49,871 nucleotides of DNA from Bacteroidales bacterium UBA5515 (GCA_002423895.1 DIOL01000011.1:44159-94029); one strand, 5' to 3'; shown: positions 1 to 7,967, counted from the stretch's first letter. The notes: generated by a model not told the origin, from the sequence alone. Numbers and translations: made by a program.

Positions 1-240
1 TACTTCAGTAAATTAAAGTAAGATTTCAGTAAAATGGAATAAGGTTTTAATTTTCTGAAGTAAGGAGTTAGAAAATGGGAATAAGTAGTTATATGAAAAA
101 TGACAATAATAGTATTATATGAAGAATTTGAAATTAATGCATTTTTTTATTCTTAACTTTGAAATTAATGCAATGATATTATCCATAAGGCTCAACTATG
201 TATTGAATCTTTTCTAATAATCATTTTTTTCTCTTTTTTC
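1..240. other. Gene-free upstream stretch
   Basis: No supportable open reading frame lies here. The visible structure is an 8-bp inverted pair (TACTTCAG at 1-8, CTGAAGTA at 55-62), a near-repeat of AAAATGGAATAAG at about 32 and 72, and the 15-bp direct repeat listed separately. The left edge cuts the region, so whatever it belongs to cannot be seen. Confidence 0.6.
127..172. repeat. 15-bp direct repeat, 31 bp apart
   Basis: The sequence TTTGAAATTAATGCA occurs at 127-141 and again at 158-172 without a mismatch. The starts are 31 bp apart, close to three helical turns. The pair lies about 70-115 bp upstream of the predicted promoter of the SPFH gene, so it could be a paired regulator site; that is inference. 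Confidence 0.6.
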
Positions 241-272
241 TTGCAAGTGAAAAAATATTATATATATCTTTG
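241..272 (+). promoter_or_regulatory. Promoter of SPFH operon
   Basis: TATCTTTG at 265-272 matches the Bacteroidota -10 consensus TAnnTTTG, with TTG at 241-243 after a 21-bp spacer. The expected start site is near 279, leaving a leader of about 38 bases before the ATG at 317. Confidence 0.55.
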
Positions 273-316
273 CAATATCAAAATGATATTATTTATAACT
301 AAAAAATTATTGTAAA

Positions 317-1240
317 ATGAACACACAAGAAAAAGATTTTAATGGTCTTAGGCTTTCGGGCTTTTTTATGATTCTTATCCAAATCATTATTATTGCTGCT
401 ATGATTTTCGTTGCAACTTCTATGTTTAAGGGCAACGAGGGTTGGATTATTGTAAGTGAATTAGTATTGTTTACAATACTTATGTTTTCTCTTATTGGTT
501 TTGTGATGATTGAACCTAATGAGGCCAGAGTTATGATTTTCTTTGGAAAGTACAAGGGTACTATGAAACAAAATGGATTCTTTTGGGTTAATCCTTTCTA
601 TGTTAAGAAAAAACTTGTTATCAGGGCACGAAACTTGGACATTGAACCTATTAAGGTTAATGACAAGAAGGGTAATCCTGTTATGATTGGTTTGATTCTT
701 GTTTGGAGAATTAAGGATACTTATAAGGTCATGTTTGATATTGACAATAAGACTGATGCTCAATCAAGAATTATTGACAGAATGAATTCTTATCAACAGT
801 TTGTGGCTATTCAAAGTGACGCTGCTTTAAGAAATATTGCTGGTCAGTTTGCTTATGATAATAATGAAATTGATGATGATATTACTTTGCGTTCTGGTGG
901 TGAAGAGGTTAATGACAAGCTTGAATTGGAATTAAACAAAAGGTTATTCCTTGCTGGAATTGAAGTTGTGGAGGCAAGAATTAATTATTTGGCTTATGCT
1001 CCTGAAATTGCTGCTGTTATGCTTCGCCGTCAACAGGCATCTGCTATTATTGCTGCTCGTGAAAAGATTGTTGAAGGTGCTGTTTCAATGGTTAAGATGG
1101 CTTTGGATAAGCTTGCTACTGAAGAGATTGTTGAACTTGATGATGATAAGAAGGCTGCAATGGTTAGCAATTTATTGGTGGTGCTTTGCGCTGACGAACA
1201 GGCTAAACCAGTTGTAAATGCGGGAACTCTTTATCAATAG
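317..1240 (+). CDS. SPFH (band 7) domain membrane protein
   Basis: This 307-residue protein has two hydrophobic segments in its first 70 residues. They are followed by a band 7/SPFH region starting at about MIEPNEARVMIFFGKY and continuing through NGFFWVNPFY and the IRARNLDIEPIKV strand. The second half contains the long alanine- and glutamate-rich helix (LRRQQASAIIAAREKIVEGAV) typical of stomatin-like oligomers. SPFH proteins assemble in membrane microdomains and scaffold proteases or envelope complexes; no specific partner is visible here. It is the first gene of a three-gene unit with a PH-like membrane protein and an Arc-type protein. The family assignment is firm and the cellular role is unknown. 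Confidence 0.88.
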   Translation: MNTQEKDFNGLRLSGFFMILIQIIIIAAMIFVATSMFKGNEGWIIVSELVLFTILMFSLIGFVMIEPNEARVMIFFGKYKGTMKQNGFFWVNPFYVKKKLVIRARNLDIEPIKVNDKKGNPVMIGLILVWRIKDTYKVMFDIDNKTDAQSRIIDRMNSYQQFVAIQSDAALRNIAGQFAYDNNEIDDDITLRSGGEEVNDKLELELNKRLFLAGIEVVEARINYLAYAPEIAAVMLRRQQASAIIAAREKIVEGAVSMVKMALDKLATEEIVELDDDKKAAMVSNLLVVLCADEQAKPVVNAGTLYQ

Positions 1241-1275
1241 GGTTTAGTTATTATTTAAATAAAAGTATTTGAGTT

Positions 1276-1830
1276 ATGGCAAGAGTTAATTTGATTGAGT
1301 TTAATGAAAGACAATACCAGAAATCATGGTGGAAATGGTTGCTTATGATTGGTTTGGATTTAATGTTTATTGTTGGGGTTATTATGCAGGTTGGTTATGG
1401 AAGGGCTTTTGGAGATAATCCTATGAGCAATACTATGTTAATTATTGTTACTTTATTTGTTATTATTTTTTCGAGTGTGCTTTTGCTTAGCTATCTTCAA
1501 ACTTATATTAATGATGAGGGTGTGTATGTGATGTACTTTCCTTTTCATCTTAAGTATAAGTTTTTTAGTTGGGAGAGTATTGAATCGGCAAAGGTTAGGA
1601 GATATAATCCTTTAACTGAATTTGGAGGATGGGGCGTTAAAAGAAATAGATTGCGTTTTCGTAATTTTAGGGTTCAAGTTAAAAGTAATATCTGCTATAC
1701 CGTTTCGGGAAATAATGGTTTGGAACTTATTTTGAAAGATGGTACAAAGATTATGATTGGTACTCATTCTCCTAATTCTTTGGAAGAAGCTCTTAATAAA
1801 TTATCTAAGAAAGGAAAAGTTGGTGGGTAA
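1276..1830 (+). CDS. Two-pass membrane protein with PH-like cytoplasmic domain
   Basis: This 184-residue protein has two membrane segments at about residues 18-40 and 54-76. A roughly 105-residue soluble part follows, with the pattern of small bacterial PH-like membrane proteins: INDEGVYVMYFP, KFFSWESIESAKV, then alternating strands ending in LILKDGTKIMIGTH and a final helix. The sequence YNPLTEFGGWG is a strong local motif. No enzyme motif is visible. It follows the SPFH gene by 35 bases and overlaps the start of the next gene, so the three are probably co-transcribed. A role at the membrane with the SPFH protein is inferred from position alone. Confidence 0.65.
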   Translation: MARVNLIEFNERQYQKSWWKWLLMIGLDLMFIVGVIMQVGYGRAFGDNPMSNTMLIIVTLFVIIFSSVLLLSYLQTYINDEGVYVMYFPFHLKYKFFSWESIESAKVRRYNPLTEFGGWGVKRNRLRFRNFRVQVKSNICYTVSGNNGLELILKDGTKIMIGTHSPNSLEEALNKLSKKGKVGG

Positions 1831-1990
1831 GAAAGAACAGAATTCAAAGAGTTTTCTTTTGAGATTGGACGCTGAAACTATGGAAGTTATTGAAAAATGG
1901 GCTTCGGATGAGTTTAGAAGTGTTAATGGTCAAATATTGTACATTATAGACAATGCTCTAAAGAAAGAAAAAAGATTAAAAAAGAAATGA
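1823..1990 (+). CDS. Arc-family mini DNA-binding protein
   Basis: This 55-residue reading frame probably starts at GTG 1823 (TTG 1820 is the alternative) and overlaps the stop of the preceding gene by 8 bases, which suggests translational coupling. It reads KSFLLRLDAETMEVIEKWA followed by RSVNGQILYIIDNALKK. This is the ribbon-helix-helix layout of Arc-like regulators: one strand (SFLLRLD) and two helices, with the conserved SVNGQI turn. Arc-type proteins act as dimers on operator DNA, but a ribbon-helix-helix fold can also bind protein partners. It ends 10 bases before a strong terminator. The target is unknown. Confidence 0.72.
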   Translation: MGKKEQNSKSFLLRLDAETMEVIEKWASDEFRSVNGQILYIIDNALKKEKRLKKK

Positions 1991-1999
1991 TTTTTTTGA

Positions 2000-2028
2000 G
2001 GCAACTTATATATTAAGTTGCCTTTTTT
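2000..2028 (+). terminator. Rho-independent terminator after SPFH-Arc unit
   Basis: GGCAACTTA at 2000-2008 pairs perfectly with TAAGTTGCC at 2014-2022 across a 5-base loop, followed by six T. It closes the three-gene unit. Confidence 0.85.
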
Positions 2029-2030
2029 AT

Positions 2031-2038
2031 TACTTTTG
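2031..2038 (+). promoter_or_regulatory. -10 element for AGCS symporter gene
   Basis: TACTTTTG matches TAnnTTTG and sits directly behind the previous terminator, 42 bases before the ATG at 2081. No clear -33 element is seen at the right spacing. Confidence 0.4.
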
Positions 2039-2080
2039 TACACTTTAGAAATATTTGTATAATCAAAACTATTTTCTTTT

Positions 2081-3445
2081 ATGGAACAATTAGAATCTTT
2101 TTTCTCTGCTCTTAGTGGGTTTTTGTGGGGATGGCCAATGATTATTCTTCTTTTTGGCACTCATATTTTCATGACCATACGACTAAGACTTCCTCAATTA
2201 AAAATCTTTAAAGCAATTAAGCTTTCTTTCACAAAGGATAAAAACTCAAAAGGGGATGTTTCTCAGTTTGGAGCATTAATGACTGCTTTGGCTGCAACCA
2301 TTGGTATTGGTAATATTATTGGAGTTGGAACTGCTGTTTCACTTGGTGGTCCTGGCGCAGTTTTGTGGTGTTGGTTAACAGGAGTTTTGGGAATTGCAAC
2401 AAAGTATTCCGAAGGCTTACTTGCTGTTAAGTATAGAGAAAAGACTAAAGATGGGAAGATGTTAGGCGGACCTATGTATGCTATTGAAAAAGGCTTAGGA
2501 ATGAAATGGCTTGCAGTTTTGTTTTGCATTTTTACTGTTTTTGCTTCTTTTGGAATTGGCAATGGAGTTCAATCAAAAGCTATTGCTGATTGCTTATTTA
2601 TATCTTATGATGTACCTCATTTTGCAACTGGAATTGTTGAAGTTGTGTTGGTAATATTGGTTATTTTCTTTGGAGTGAAAGCAATTGCAAAAGTATGTGG
2701 AAGCTTGGTTCCTTTTATGGCAGTATTTTATATCATTGGATGTATTGCAATTCTAATTATGAATTGGAATTTTTTGGATGAAACCATAATTCTAATTTTT
2801 AAATCAGCATTTACTCCTCAAGCTGCTGGAGCTGGTTTTGTTGGAGGAACTATTATGATGGCTGCAAGATATGGAATTGCTCGCGGTCTTTTCTCAAATG
2901 AAAGTGGTTTAGGTTCGGCTCCAATCATTGCTGCAGCTGCTCAAACACGCAATAGCGTTCGTCAAGCATTGGTTTCTTCTACTGGAACTTTTTGGGATAC
3001 CGTTGTGGTTTGTGCATTGACTGGATTGGTTATTGTTAGCTCTGTTGTTGCATATCCTGATATTGATGCTACACAAACTGCTCTTCTTACCCAAAAAGCA
3101 TTTTCAAAATTGCCATATGTTGGTAGTTTATTTTTAAATATCAGCATCATTACTTTTGCTTTCTCTACAATACTGGGATGGAGCTATTATGGAGAAAAAG
3201 CACTTGAATATTTAGGTGGTAAAAAAACAATAATATACTATAGATTAACTTGGGTCGTTATAGTTTTTATTGGAGCTGTTATGAATCTTGATTTAGTTTG
3301 GAATATTTCAGACACAATGAATGCACTTATGGCAATACCTAATTTGATTTCCGTGCTTTTGCTATCAGGAGTAATTGTTAAAGAGACCAAAAAATATCTT
3401 TGGAGCAACAAATTAGATGAATATGATCCAAATTGTGAATTATAA
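2081..3445 (+). CDS. AGCS-family sodium (or proton):amino-acid symporter
   Basis: This 454-residue polytopic membrane protein of the alanine or glycine:cation symporter family takes up small neutral amino acids with a coupled cation. The family signature is plain at residues 62-110: FGALMTALAATIGIGNIIG, then GTAVSLGGPGAVLWCW and ATKYSEGLLAVKYRE. The later block GIARGLFSNESGLGSAPIIAA is the second conserved AGCS motif. Length and hydrophobic segments fit a complete carrier. It has its own -10 element and a terminator in front, so it begins a new transcript. The exact substrate (alanine, glycine or glutamine) cannot be read from sequence. Confidence 0.93.
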   Translation: MEQLESFFSALSGFLWGWPMIILLFGTHIFMTIRLRLPQLKIFKAIKLSFTKDKNSKGDVSQFGALMTALAATIGIGNIIGVGTAVSLGGPGAVLWCWLTGVLGIATKYSEGLLAVKYREKTKDGKMLGGPMYAIEKGLGMKWLAVLFCIFTVFASFGIGNGVQSKAIADCLFISYDVPHFATGIVEVVLVILVIFFGVKAIAKVCGSLVPFMAVFYIIGCIAILIMNWNFLDETIILIFKSAFTPQAAGAGFVGGTIMMAARYGIARGLFSNESGLGSAPIIAAAAQTRNSVRQALVSSTGTFWDTVVVCALTGLVIVSSVVAYPDIDATQTALLTQKAFSKLPYVGSLFLNISIITFAFSTILGWSYYGEKALEYLGGKKTIIYYRLTWVVIVFIGAVMNLDLVWNISDTMNALMAIPNLISVLLLSGVIVKETKKYLWSNKLDEYDPNCEL

Positions 3446-3467
3446 ATTATTGAACTTATAAAGAAAT

Positions 3468-4199
3468 ATGAATAAAAAATTAACTCTTTTAATTACAATT
3501 ATATCTTCCCTTTCAATTTTGTTTTTTTCGTGTAATAAGAAAGAAAACGAGGATGTTAAAATAACAAAATATAAGGTTAAGGAAAACTACTATATGCCAG
3601 AGATTTTTGCTTTGAGTGGTTTCAACATTAAAGACACTGTTAATGATATTTATGGAGGATTGCTTTTCCCAATCAGCAGAGTTAAATCAAATGATATAAA
3701 TGTTAAACCTATTGAAAAGAGTATTGGCTCTCAGATGCAGATTTTTGTAAATGAGGTTAAGAAAAGAAATTCCAAAGGAAAGATTGAGGGAAAGAACTTT
3801 ATTGAAATTCGTCCTACTTATTTTATCCTTTATGATGATTATCTTTATAGTTGTTTGATTAAGAAAACCACTTGTTTTGCAAGCGAAGATACAATTAAGG
3901 ACTACTTCACCATTCTTTATAATTACAGAGAAGAAGAAAAGCTTGGATTTAATGATATATTCTTAGTTGAGGATTCTAATTTTTCTTCCTTCATTGCTCT
4001 TTTCCCAAAAGATATTTCAATAAAATCTATTGAGCAATTAAAGAAAACAGATTTTAATATTGAAACAGATTCAATTTCTTTTAATGTTAATCAGGATAAA
4101 GCAGACAATCAATTTAAAAAAAAACAATTTAAGCAAAGCATAGAAACTCTAAGACCTTATTTTAAAAATAAGAATCAATTCATAAAAGGTAAAAAATAG
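3468..4199 (+). CDS. Predicted lipoprotein of unknown function
   Basis: This 243-residue protein has a type II signal peptide: a basic start, a hydrophobic core and the lipobox LFFSC with Cys22 as the likely lipidation site, followed by NKKENED. The charged residues after Cys could act as a surface-export signal as in other Bacteroidota lipoproteins, but that is inference. The mature part has no motif I recognise; it is rich in K, N and I and ends in a K/Q-rich helix. It lies 22 bases after the symporter and 30 bases before the GH25 lysozyme gene, so it may be co-transcribed with either. Confidence 0.6.
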   Translation: MNKKLTLLITIISSLSILFFSCNKKENEDVKITKYKVKENYYMPEIFALSGFNIKDTVNDIYGGLLFPISRVKSNDINVKPIEKSIGSQMQIFVNEVKKRNSKGKIEGKNFIEIRPTYFILYDDYLYSCLIKKTTCFASEDTIKDYFTILYNYREEEKLGFNDIFLVEDSNFSSFIALFPKDISIKSIEQLKKTDFNIETDSISFNVNQDKADNQFKKKQFKQSIETLRPYFKNKNQFIKGKK

Positions 4200-4229
4200 T
4201 CTTTCCCTTTAGTTAATTGGATGTAAATA

Positions 4230-5003
4230 ATGAAAAAGAAAAATAAGAAAAGATTGAAATGGTGGTTATTAGCTATTGGAATACTTCTAATACTATCTAT
4301 CGTTGCTTATTTTTCATTTAATAACATTAAAGACTATTACAAGAGTTATTATGAATGTGAGGGAGTGAGGATTGACGATAAAAAGTATACTGTTTTTGGT
4401 ATTGATGTTTCTTCTCATCAAGATGAAATTGATTGGGAGAAAGTTGAAGAGGATGGTATCGAGTTTGCATATTTAAAGGCTACCGAAGGAGTTAACTTTG
4501 TTGATAAGAAGTATAAGACAAATTATCTTAATGCTAAGGAAAATGGAATTTTGGTTGGAGCGTATCATTTCTTCCGTTTTGGAACTTCTGGAAAAGAACA
4601 AGCACAGAACTTTATTAATCAAGTATCCATTGAAAACTTAGACCTCCCCCCTGTTTTGGATGTTGAGCGTCATGGTAATTATTTATCATTTTCAAAGGTT
4701 GATCAAATAAGAATTGAAATAAAAAACTATTTAACTGAAATTGAAAAGAACTATTTTGTAAAACCCATAATCTATACTAACATTGAAGGCTATAATGACT
4801 ACATTAAAGGTTTTTTTGACGATTATGAAATTTGGATTTGTAGGATTTGCTCAGAGCCAGACAATAAACATTGGACACTTTGGCAATATTCGCATAAGGG
4901 AGAGGTTGATGGAATTGAAGGGAAGGTTGATTTGAATACATTTAATGGAGATATTGAAGATTTTATTGAATACGTTAATCAATATAAAGAATTACAAAGA
5001 TGA
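4230..5003 (+). CDS. GH25-family lysozyme (N-acetylmuramidase)
   Basis: This 257-residue protein has an N-terminal membrane anchor at about residues 11-30 and a GH25 barrel from about residue 55. The family motifs are FGIDVSSHQ (Asp59), FAYLKATEGV, GAYHFFRFG and the catalytic pair in PVLDVE (Asp144 and Glu146). WTLWQYSHKG is the usual late GH25 strand. GH25 enzymes cleave the MurNAc-GlcNAc bond of peptidoglycan. The protein is probably anchored in the inner membrane with the enzyme in the periplasm, suited to cell-wall remodelling. Its stop overlaps the next start by 4 bases (ATGA), indicating coupled translation with the dehydrogenase. Confidence 0.88.
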   Translation: MKKKNKKRLKWWLLAIGILLILSIVAYFSFNNIKDYYKSYYECEGVRIDDKKYTVFGIDVSSHQDEIDWEKVEEDGIEFAYLKATEGVNFVDKKYKTNYLNAKENGILVGAYHFFRFGTSGKEQAQNFINQVSIENLDLPPVLDVERHGNYLSFSKVDQIRIEIKNYLTEIEKNYFVKPIIYTNIEGYNDYIKGFFDDYEIWICRICSEPDNKHWTLWQYSHKGEVDGIEGKVDLNTFNGDIEDFIEYVNQYKELQR

Positions 5004-5938
5004 AAGCATTAATAATTGACACAGCCCATAAGGTGCTAATAGATAATTTGGTGGAAGCTGGAATTGAAGTTGTTCATAAACCAGACTACCAAAGAGAGGA
5101 TATTTTAAGAGAAATTGGAGATTATGAGGTAGTGGTTATAAGAAGCAAGATTTTAATAGATAAAGAGGTTATAGACAAGGCTGTTAAATTAAAATGTATT
5201 GCTCGTGTTGGTGCTGGAATGGATGCAATTGATATTGATTATGCAGAAAAGAAAGGTATTAAATGCCTTAACTCTCCTGAGGGAAATCGTGATGCAGTTG
5301 GAGAACATGCCTTAGCAATGCTTTTATGTCTTTTCAACAAACTTTCAATTGCAGACCATCAAGTTAGAAAAGGTATTTGGAAAAGAGAAGATAATAGGGG
5401 TTTGGAAATTAAAGGGAAGACAATTGGATTAATTGGTTATGGAAATATGGGAAATGCTTTTGCTCAAAGACTGATGGGATTTGATTGCAAAGTAATAGCC
5501 TACGATAAATACAAAACTAACTATTCTAATCAGTTTGCTCATGAAGTTTCACTTGAAACAATATTCAAGGAATCTGATATTCTTTCTCTTCACGTTCCTC
5601 TAACAGATGAAACAAAATATATGGTAGAGAAGGATTTTCTTTCAAAATTTCAAAAACCAATCTATTTAATAAATACTTCAAGAGGAAAAGTTGTTAAGAC
5701 AAAGGATTTGGTTGATAAACTTAAAGAAGGTAAGGTTTTGGGAGTTTGTTTGGATGTTTTGGAATATGAAGCCTTTAGTTCAGAATTATGTTCAGATAAT
5801 GATATTCCAAAAGACTTGATTGAACTTCTTCAAATGCCAAATGCAGTTTTTTCACCACATGTTGCAGGTTGGACAGTTGAATCATACTATAAATTAGCAT
5901 TATTCCTTTCTCAAAAGATAATTGCAGCTCTTAAATAA
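5000..5938 (+). CDS. D-2-hydroxyacid dehydrogenase (phosphoglycerate dehydrogenase-like)
   Basis: This 312-residue NAD-dependent enzyme has the Rossmann motif GYGNMG at residues 146-151. The catalytic set is Arg228 (NTSRGKVV), Glu257 (LDVLEYE) and His287 (SPHVAGW). The substrate domain has ARVGAGMDAID at about residue 68. The short form without a C-terminal ACT domain resembles Bacteroidota SerA-like enzymes, which oxidise 3-phosphoglycerate in serine synthesis; other 2-hydroxyacids cannot be excluded. No serC is nearby. It overlaps the GH25 gene by 4 bases. Confidence 0.85.
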   Translation: MKALIIDTAHKVLIDNLVEAGIEVVHKPDYQREDILREIGDYEVVVIRSKILIDKEVIDKAVKLKCIARVGAGMDAIDIDYAEKKGIKCLNSPEGNRDAVGEHALAMLLCLFNKLSIADHQVRKGIWKREDNRGLEIKGKTIGLIGYGNMGNAFAQRLMGFDCKVIAYDKYKTNYSNQFAHEVSLETIFKESDILSLHVPLTDETKYMVEKDFLSKFQKPIYLINTSRGKVVKTKDLVDKLKEGKVLGVCLDVLEYEAFSSELCSDNDIPKDLIELLQMPNAVFSPHVAGWTVESYYKLALFLSQKIIAALK

Positions 5939-5959
5939 GAATAATTTTAAGATTTTTTG

Positions 5960-6047
5960 CGGAGAGTAAGAGATTCGAACTCTTGAAAGCCTTTTGAGCT
6001 TTACGCACTTTCCAGGCGCGCTCCTTCAACCACTCGGACAACTCTCC
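5960..6047 (-). tRNA. tRNA-Ser (GGA)
   Basis: On the minus strand the acceptor arms GGAGAGT and ACTCTCC pair fully with discriminator G. The D arm carries GTCCGAGTGGTTGAAGG. The anticodon stem-loop reads CTGGAAA with anticodon GGA, so it decodes UCC and UCU. There is a long class II variable arm, and the T arm contains AGTTCGAATCT. The length is 88 nt. The 3' CCA is not encoded and must be added enzymatically. Confidence 0.93.
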
Positions 6048-6094
6048 TTTTTATTGAAATATAAGACCTAATAAACTATAAAAAATATTCTTTA

Positions 6095-7021
6095 TTATTG
6101 GTCTTCTTCCTTATTTTCTATTTTTATATTCTTTTCGTTTGAGGGTGCAAAAATAGGTAAATTTACTTTCATAAATGTATTTGGAAGTGAAGTTTCTATT
6201 TTTAATCTCTTTCCTGTTGCAGGATGTTGAAGTTCTATTTTAGTAAGATACATTTTTAACCAGTTAGCAGACACTTGTCTAACTCCAAAACGAGTATCTC
6301 CAACAACTGGATTTCCAATATGACTTAAAATAAAACGAATTTGCAATGGGAAATAGGTTTCAGGATTAATAACTATATGTGTATAGTCGTCATAATTCTC
6401 AACTGTTGTATACTTAATAACACATAATTCTGCTCCTTCTGTTTGAGGTTTTTCAAGAAAAATTCTATTCTTACTACCTCTCTTTAACCAAAGGTTTAAT
6501 TTATCATTTTTATGCTTTGGTTTACCAGAAACAATTGCATTATACTCTCTTTTTGAAAGATGAAAATTTCTCTTTAGTGTTTCTTGAGCTTTCTTTGTTT
6601 TGGCAAATATGCAAATTCCTGCTTCATCGCCTTGTGGTTCATGAACAATAAATAAATTTTGTCTCATTCCCCATTTCCTCTTAACATAACTCTTGGTTAG
6701 AGCATAAAGAGATTTTACTTTCTCATTAGGACTTGCGTCAACATTTACTCCTGAGGGTTTAATTACTGCAATAAGGTATTCATCCTCATAAAGAATTGGG
6801 ACATCTGTTTTTTCTCTTGCAATATGACTTCCTCCTGAATATTTGGTATATTCAACAGATTCTCCTTTGCCCACCATATATTCAGGACTTTTAATAATGG
6901 CTTCCTTATATGAGATTGAGCCATAAATTATCATCTTCTTAGCCTTTGAAACAGATACTTCGGGGAAGGTTTCCAAAATCAAATTAAGTAAAGATATGTT
7001 CTCTTTTGCTGTAATTTTCAT
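6095..7021 (-). CDS. RluA-type pseudouridine synthase homologue lacking the catalytic Asp
   Basis: This 308-residue protein has an N-terminal S4-like RNA-binding region (about residues 10-60) and an RluA-type synthase domain (IAVIKPSGVNV at 84-94, then FAKTKKAQETL). RluA, RluC and RluD enzymes have HRLDxxTSG with the catalytic Asp; here the aligned stretch is HEPQGDEAG (127-135), so Gln130 replaces the Asp. The later PLQIRFILSHIGNPVVGDTRFG motif is well kept, arguing for a selected fold. It may bind RNA without modifying it, or use Asp132. I chose ATG 7021 because an upstream TTG at 7045 lies inside the -10 element. Confidence 0.8.
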   Translation of the reverse strand: MKITAKENISLLNLILETFPEVSVSKAKKMIIYGSISYKEAIIKSPEYMVGKGESVEYTKYSGGSHIAREKTDVPILYEDEYLIAVIKPSGVNVDASPNEKVKSLYALTKSYVKRKWGMRQNLFIVHEPQGDEAGICIFAKTKKAQETLKRNFHLSKREYNAIVSGKPKHKNDKLNLWLKRGSKNRIFLEKPQTEGAELCVIKYTTVENYDDYTHIVINPETYFPLQIRFILSHIGNPVVGDTRFGVRQVSANWLKMYLTKIELQHPATGKRLKIETSLPNTFMKVNLPIFAPSNEKNIKIENKEEDQ

Positions 7022-7042
7022 CAATAAAAATATTATAATTTG

Positions 7043-7050
7043 CAAAAGTA
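7043..7050 (-). promoter_or_regulatory. -10 element for the RluA-like gene
   Basis: On the minus strand this reads TACTTTTG followed by CA, a TAnnTTTG match. The expected start site near 7036 gives a short leader to the ATG at 7021 and rules out the TTG at 7045 as start codon. Confidence 0.5.
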
Positions 7051-7095
7051 CAGTTTTTATTTTAATTTCGCAGCTTGTTACAAAAATAGAATAAT

Positions 7096-7803
7096 ATGTC
7101 TATATCAATACAAAACCTTACTAAGGTTTACAATGAACAAAAGGCTTTAGATAATGTTTCATTAGAAATAAACAAAGGAGAAATTGTTGGTCTTTTAGGT
7201 CCAAATGGTGCTGGCAAAAGCACAATGATGAAAATAATCACTTGTTTTATACCTCCAACAAAAGGAAATGTGAAGGTGTGTGGGTACGATATTTTTGATA
7301 ATCCGATGGATGTTAGAAAGAAAATTGGTTACCTTCCTGAGCAAAATCCACTTTATTTGGATATGTATGTTAGAGAGTTTCTTGATTTCATTGCAGGAGT
7401 TCATGGTTTGGGAAAACAAAAGAAAGAAAGAATTGAACAAATGATTGAAATGACTGGATTAACAAAGGAAGTGAACAAAAAAATTGGCACTCTTTCAAAG
7501 GGATATCGTCAAAGAGTTGGTATTGCTCAAGCAATGATTCATGACCCTGAAGTATTAATTCTTGATGAACCAACTTCTGGCTTAGACCCTAACCAATTGG
7601 TTGAGGTTAGAGATTTGATTAAAAATGCTGGTAAAGACAAAACTGTTTTATTATCCACTCACATTATGCAAGAGGTTGAAGCTGTTTGTGGTAGAACAAT
7701 TATTATCAATAACGGACAAGTTGTTGCAGATGACAATACCAAACATTTAGCCTCTGGACAAAGCCTTGAAACAATCTTTAGAAAGATAACTCAGGGTATC
7801 TAA
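7096..7803 (+). CDS. GldA-like ABC transporter ATPase, short form
   Basis: This 235-residue ABC ATPase has Walker A GPNGAGKST (about residues 35-43), the Q-loop region GYLPEQNPLY, the signature LSKGYRQR, Walker B VLILDEPTSGLDP and the switch His in LLSTHIMQEV. The stretch LYLDMYVREFLDF is typical of the gliding-motility ATPase GldA and its relatives. GldA proteins are usually about 300 residues. Here NNGQVVADDNTKHLA runs almost directly into a closing SLETIFRKIT, so the C-terminal accessory region seems to be missing. No permease gene adjoins it, so its transporter partner (GldF/GldG or another) must be elsewhere. Gliding itself cannot be inferred. Confidence 0.8.
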   Translation: MSISIQNLTKVYNEQKALDNVSLEINKGEIVGLLGPNGAGKSTMMKIITCFIPPTKGNVKVCGYDIFDNPMDVRKKIGYLPEQNPLYLDMYVREFLDFIAGVHGLGKQKKERIEQMIEMTGLTKEVNKKIGTLSKGYRQRVGIAQAMIHDPEVLILDEPTSGLDPNQLVEVRDLIKNAGKDKTVLLSTHIMQEVEAVCGRTIIINNGQVVADDNTKHLASGQSLETIFRKITQGI

Positions 7804-7875
7804 TATACAAAGGCTTTAAGTCACTCTATTAGTATCCTTTTGGATATATAAAATAATAAAAATCAAGATAAAAAC

Positions 7876-7906
7876 TTTCTTAACTCGATTTTTAGTTCTA
7901 ACTTTG
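7876..7906 (+). promoter_or_regulatory. Promoter of the GAPDH gene
   Basis: TAACTTTG at 7899-7906 matches the -10 consensus TAnnTTTG, and TTTC at 7876-7879 stands 19 bases upstream as a -33-like element. The transcript would have a leader of roughly 55 bases. Confidence 0.5.
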
Positions 7907-7967
7907 CAGTTCAATACGTAATTGAAGAAATTAATAATATCTATTAATCAAATAAATCAAAATTGAA

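Noticed and set aside
461..763. 100-codon minus-strand frame opposite the SPFH gene
   Set aside because: It is antisense to a gene with clear family motifs; the product is low-complexity with no domain.
7022..7045. TTG start extending the RluA-like protein by 8 residues
   Set aside because: The TTG lies within the predicted -10 element TACTTTTG, and the extension adds only hydrophobic residues before the natural start MKITAKEN.
7804..7967. Weak hairpin (TATCC-TTTT-GGATA) after the GldA-like gene as terminator
   Set aside because: The stem has only five pairs and no T-run follows, so it is not a convincing terminator.
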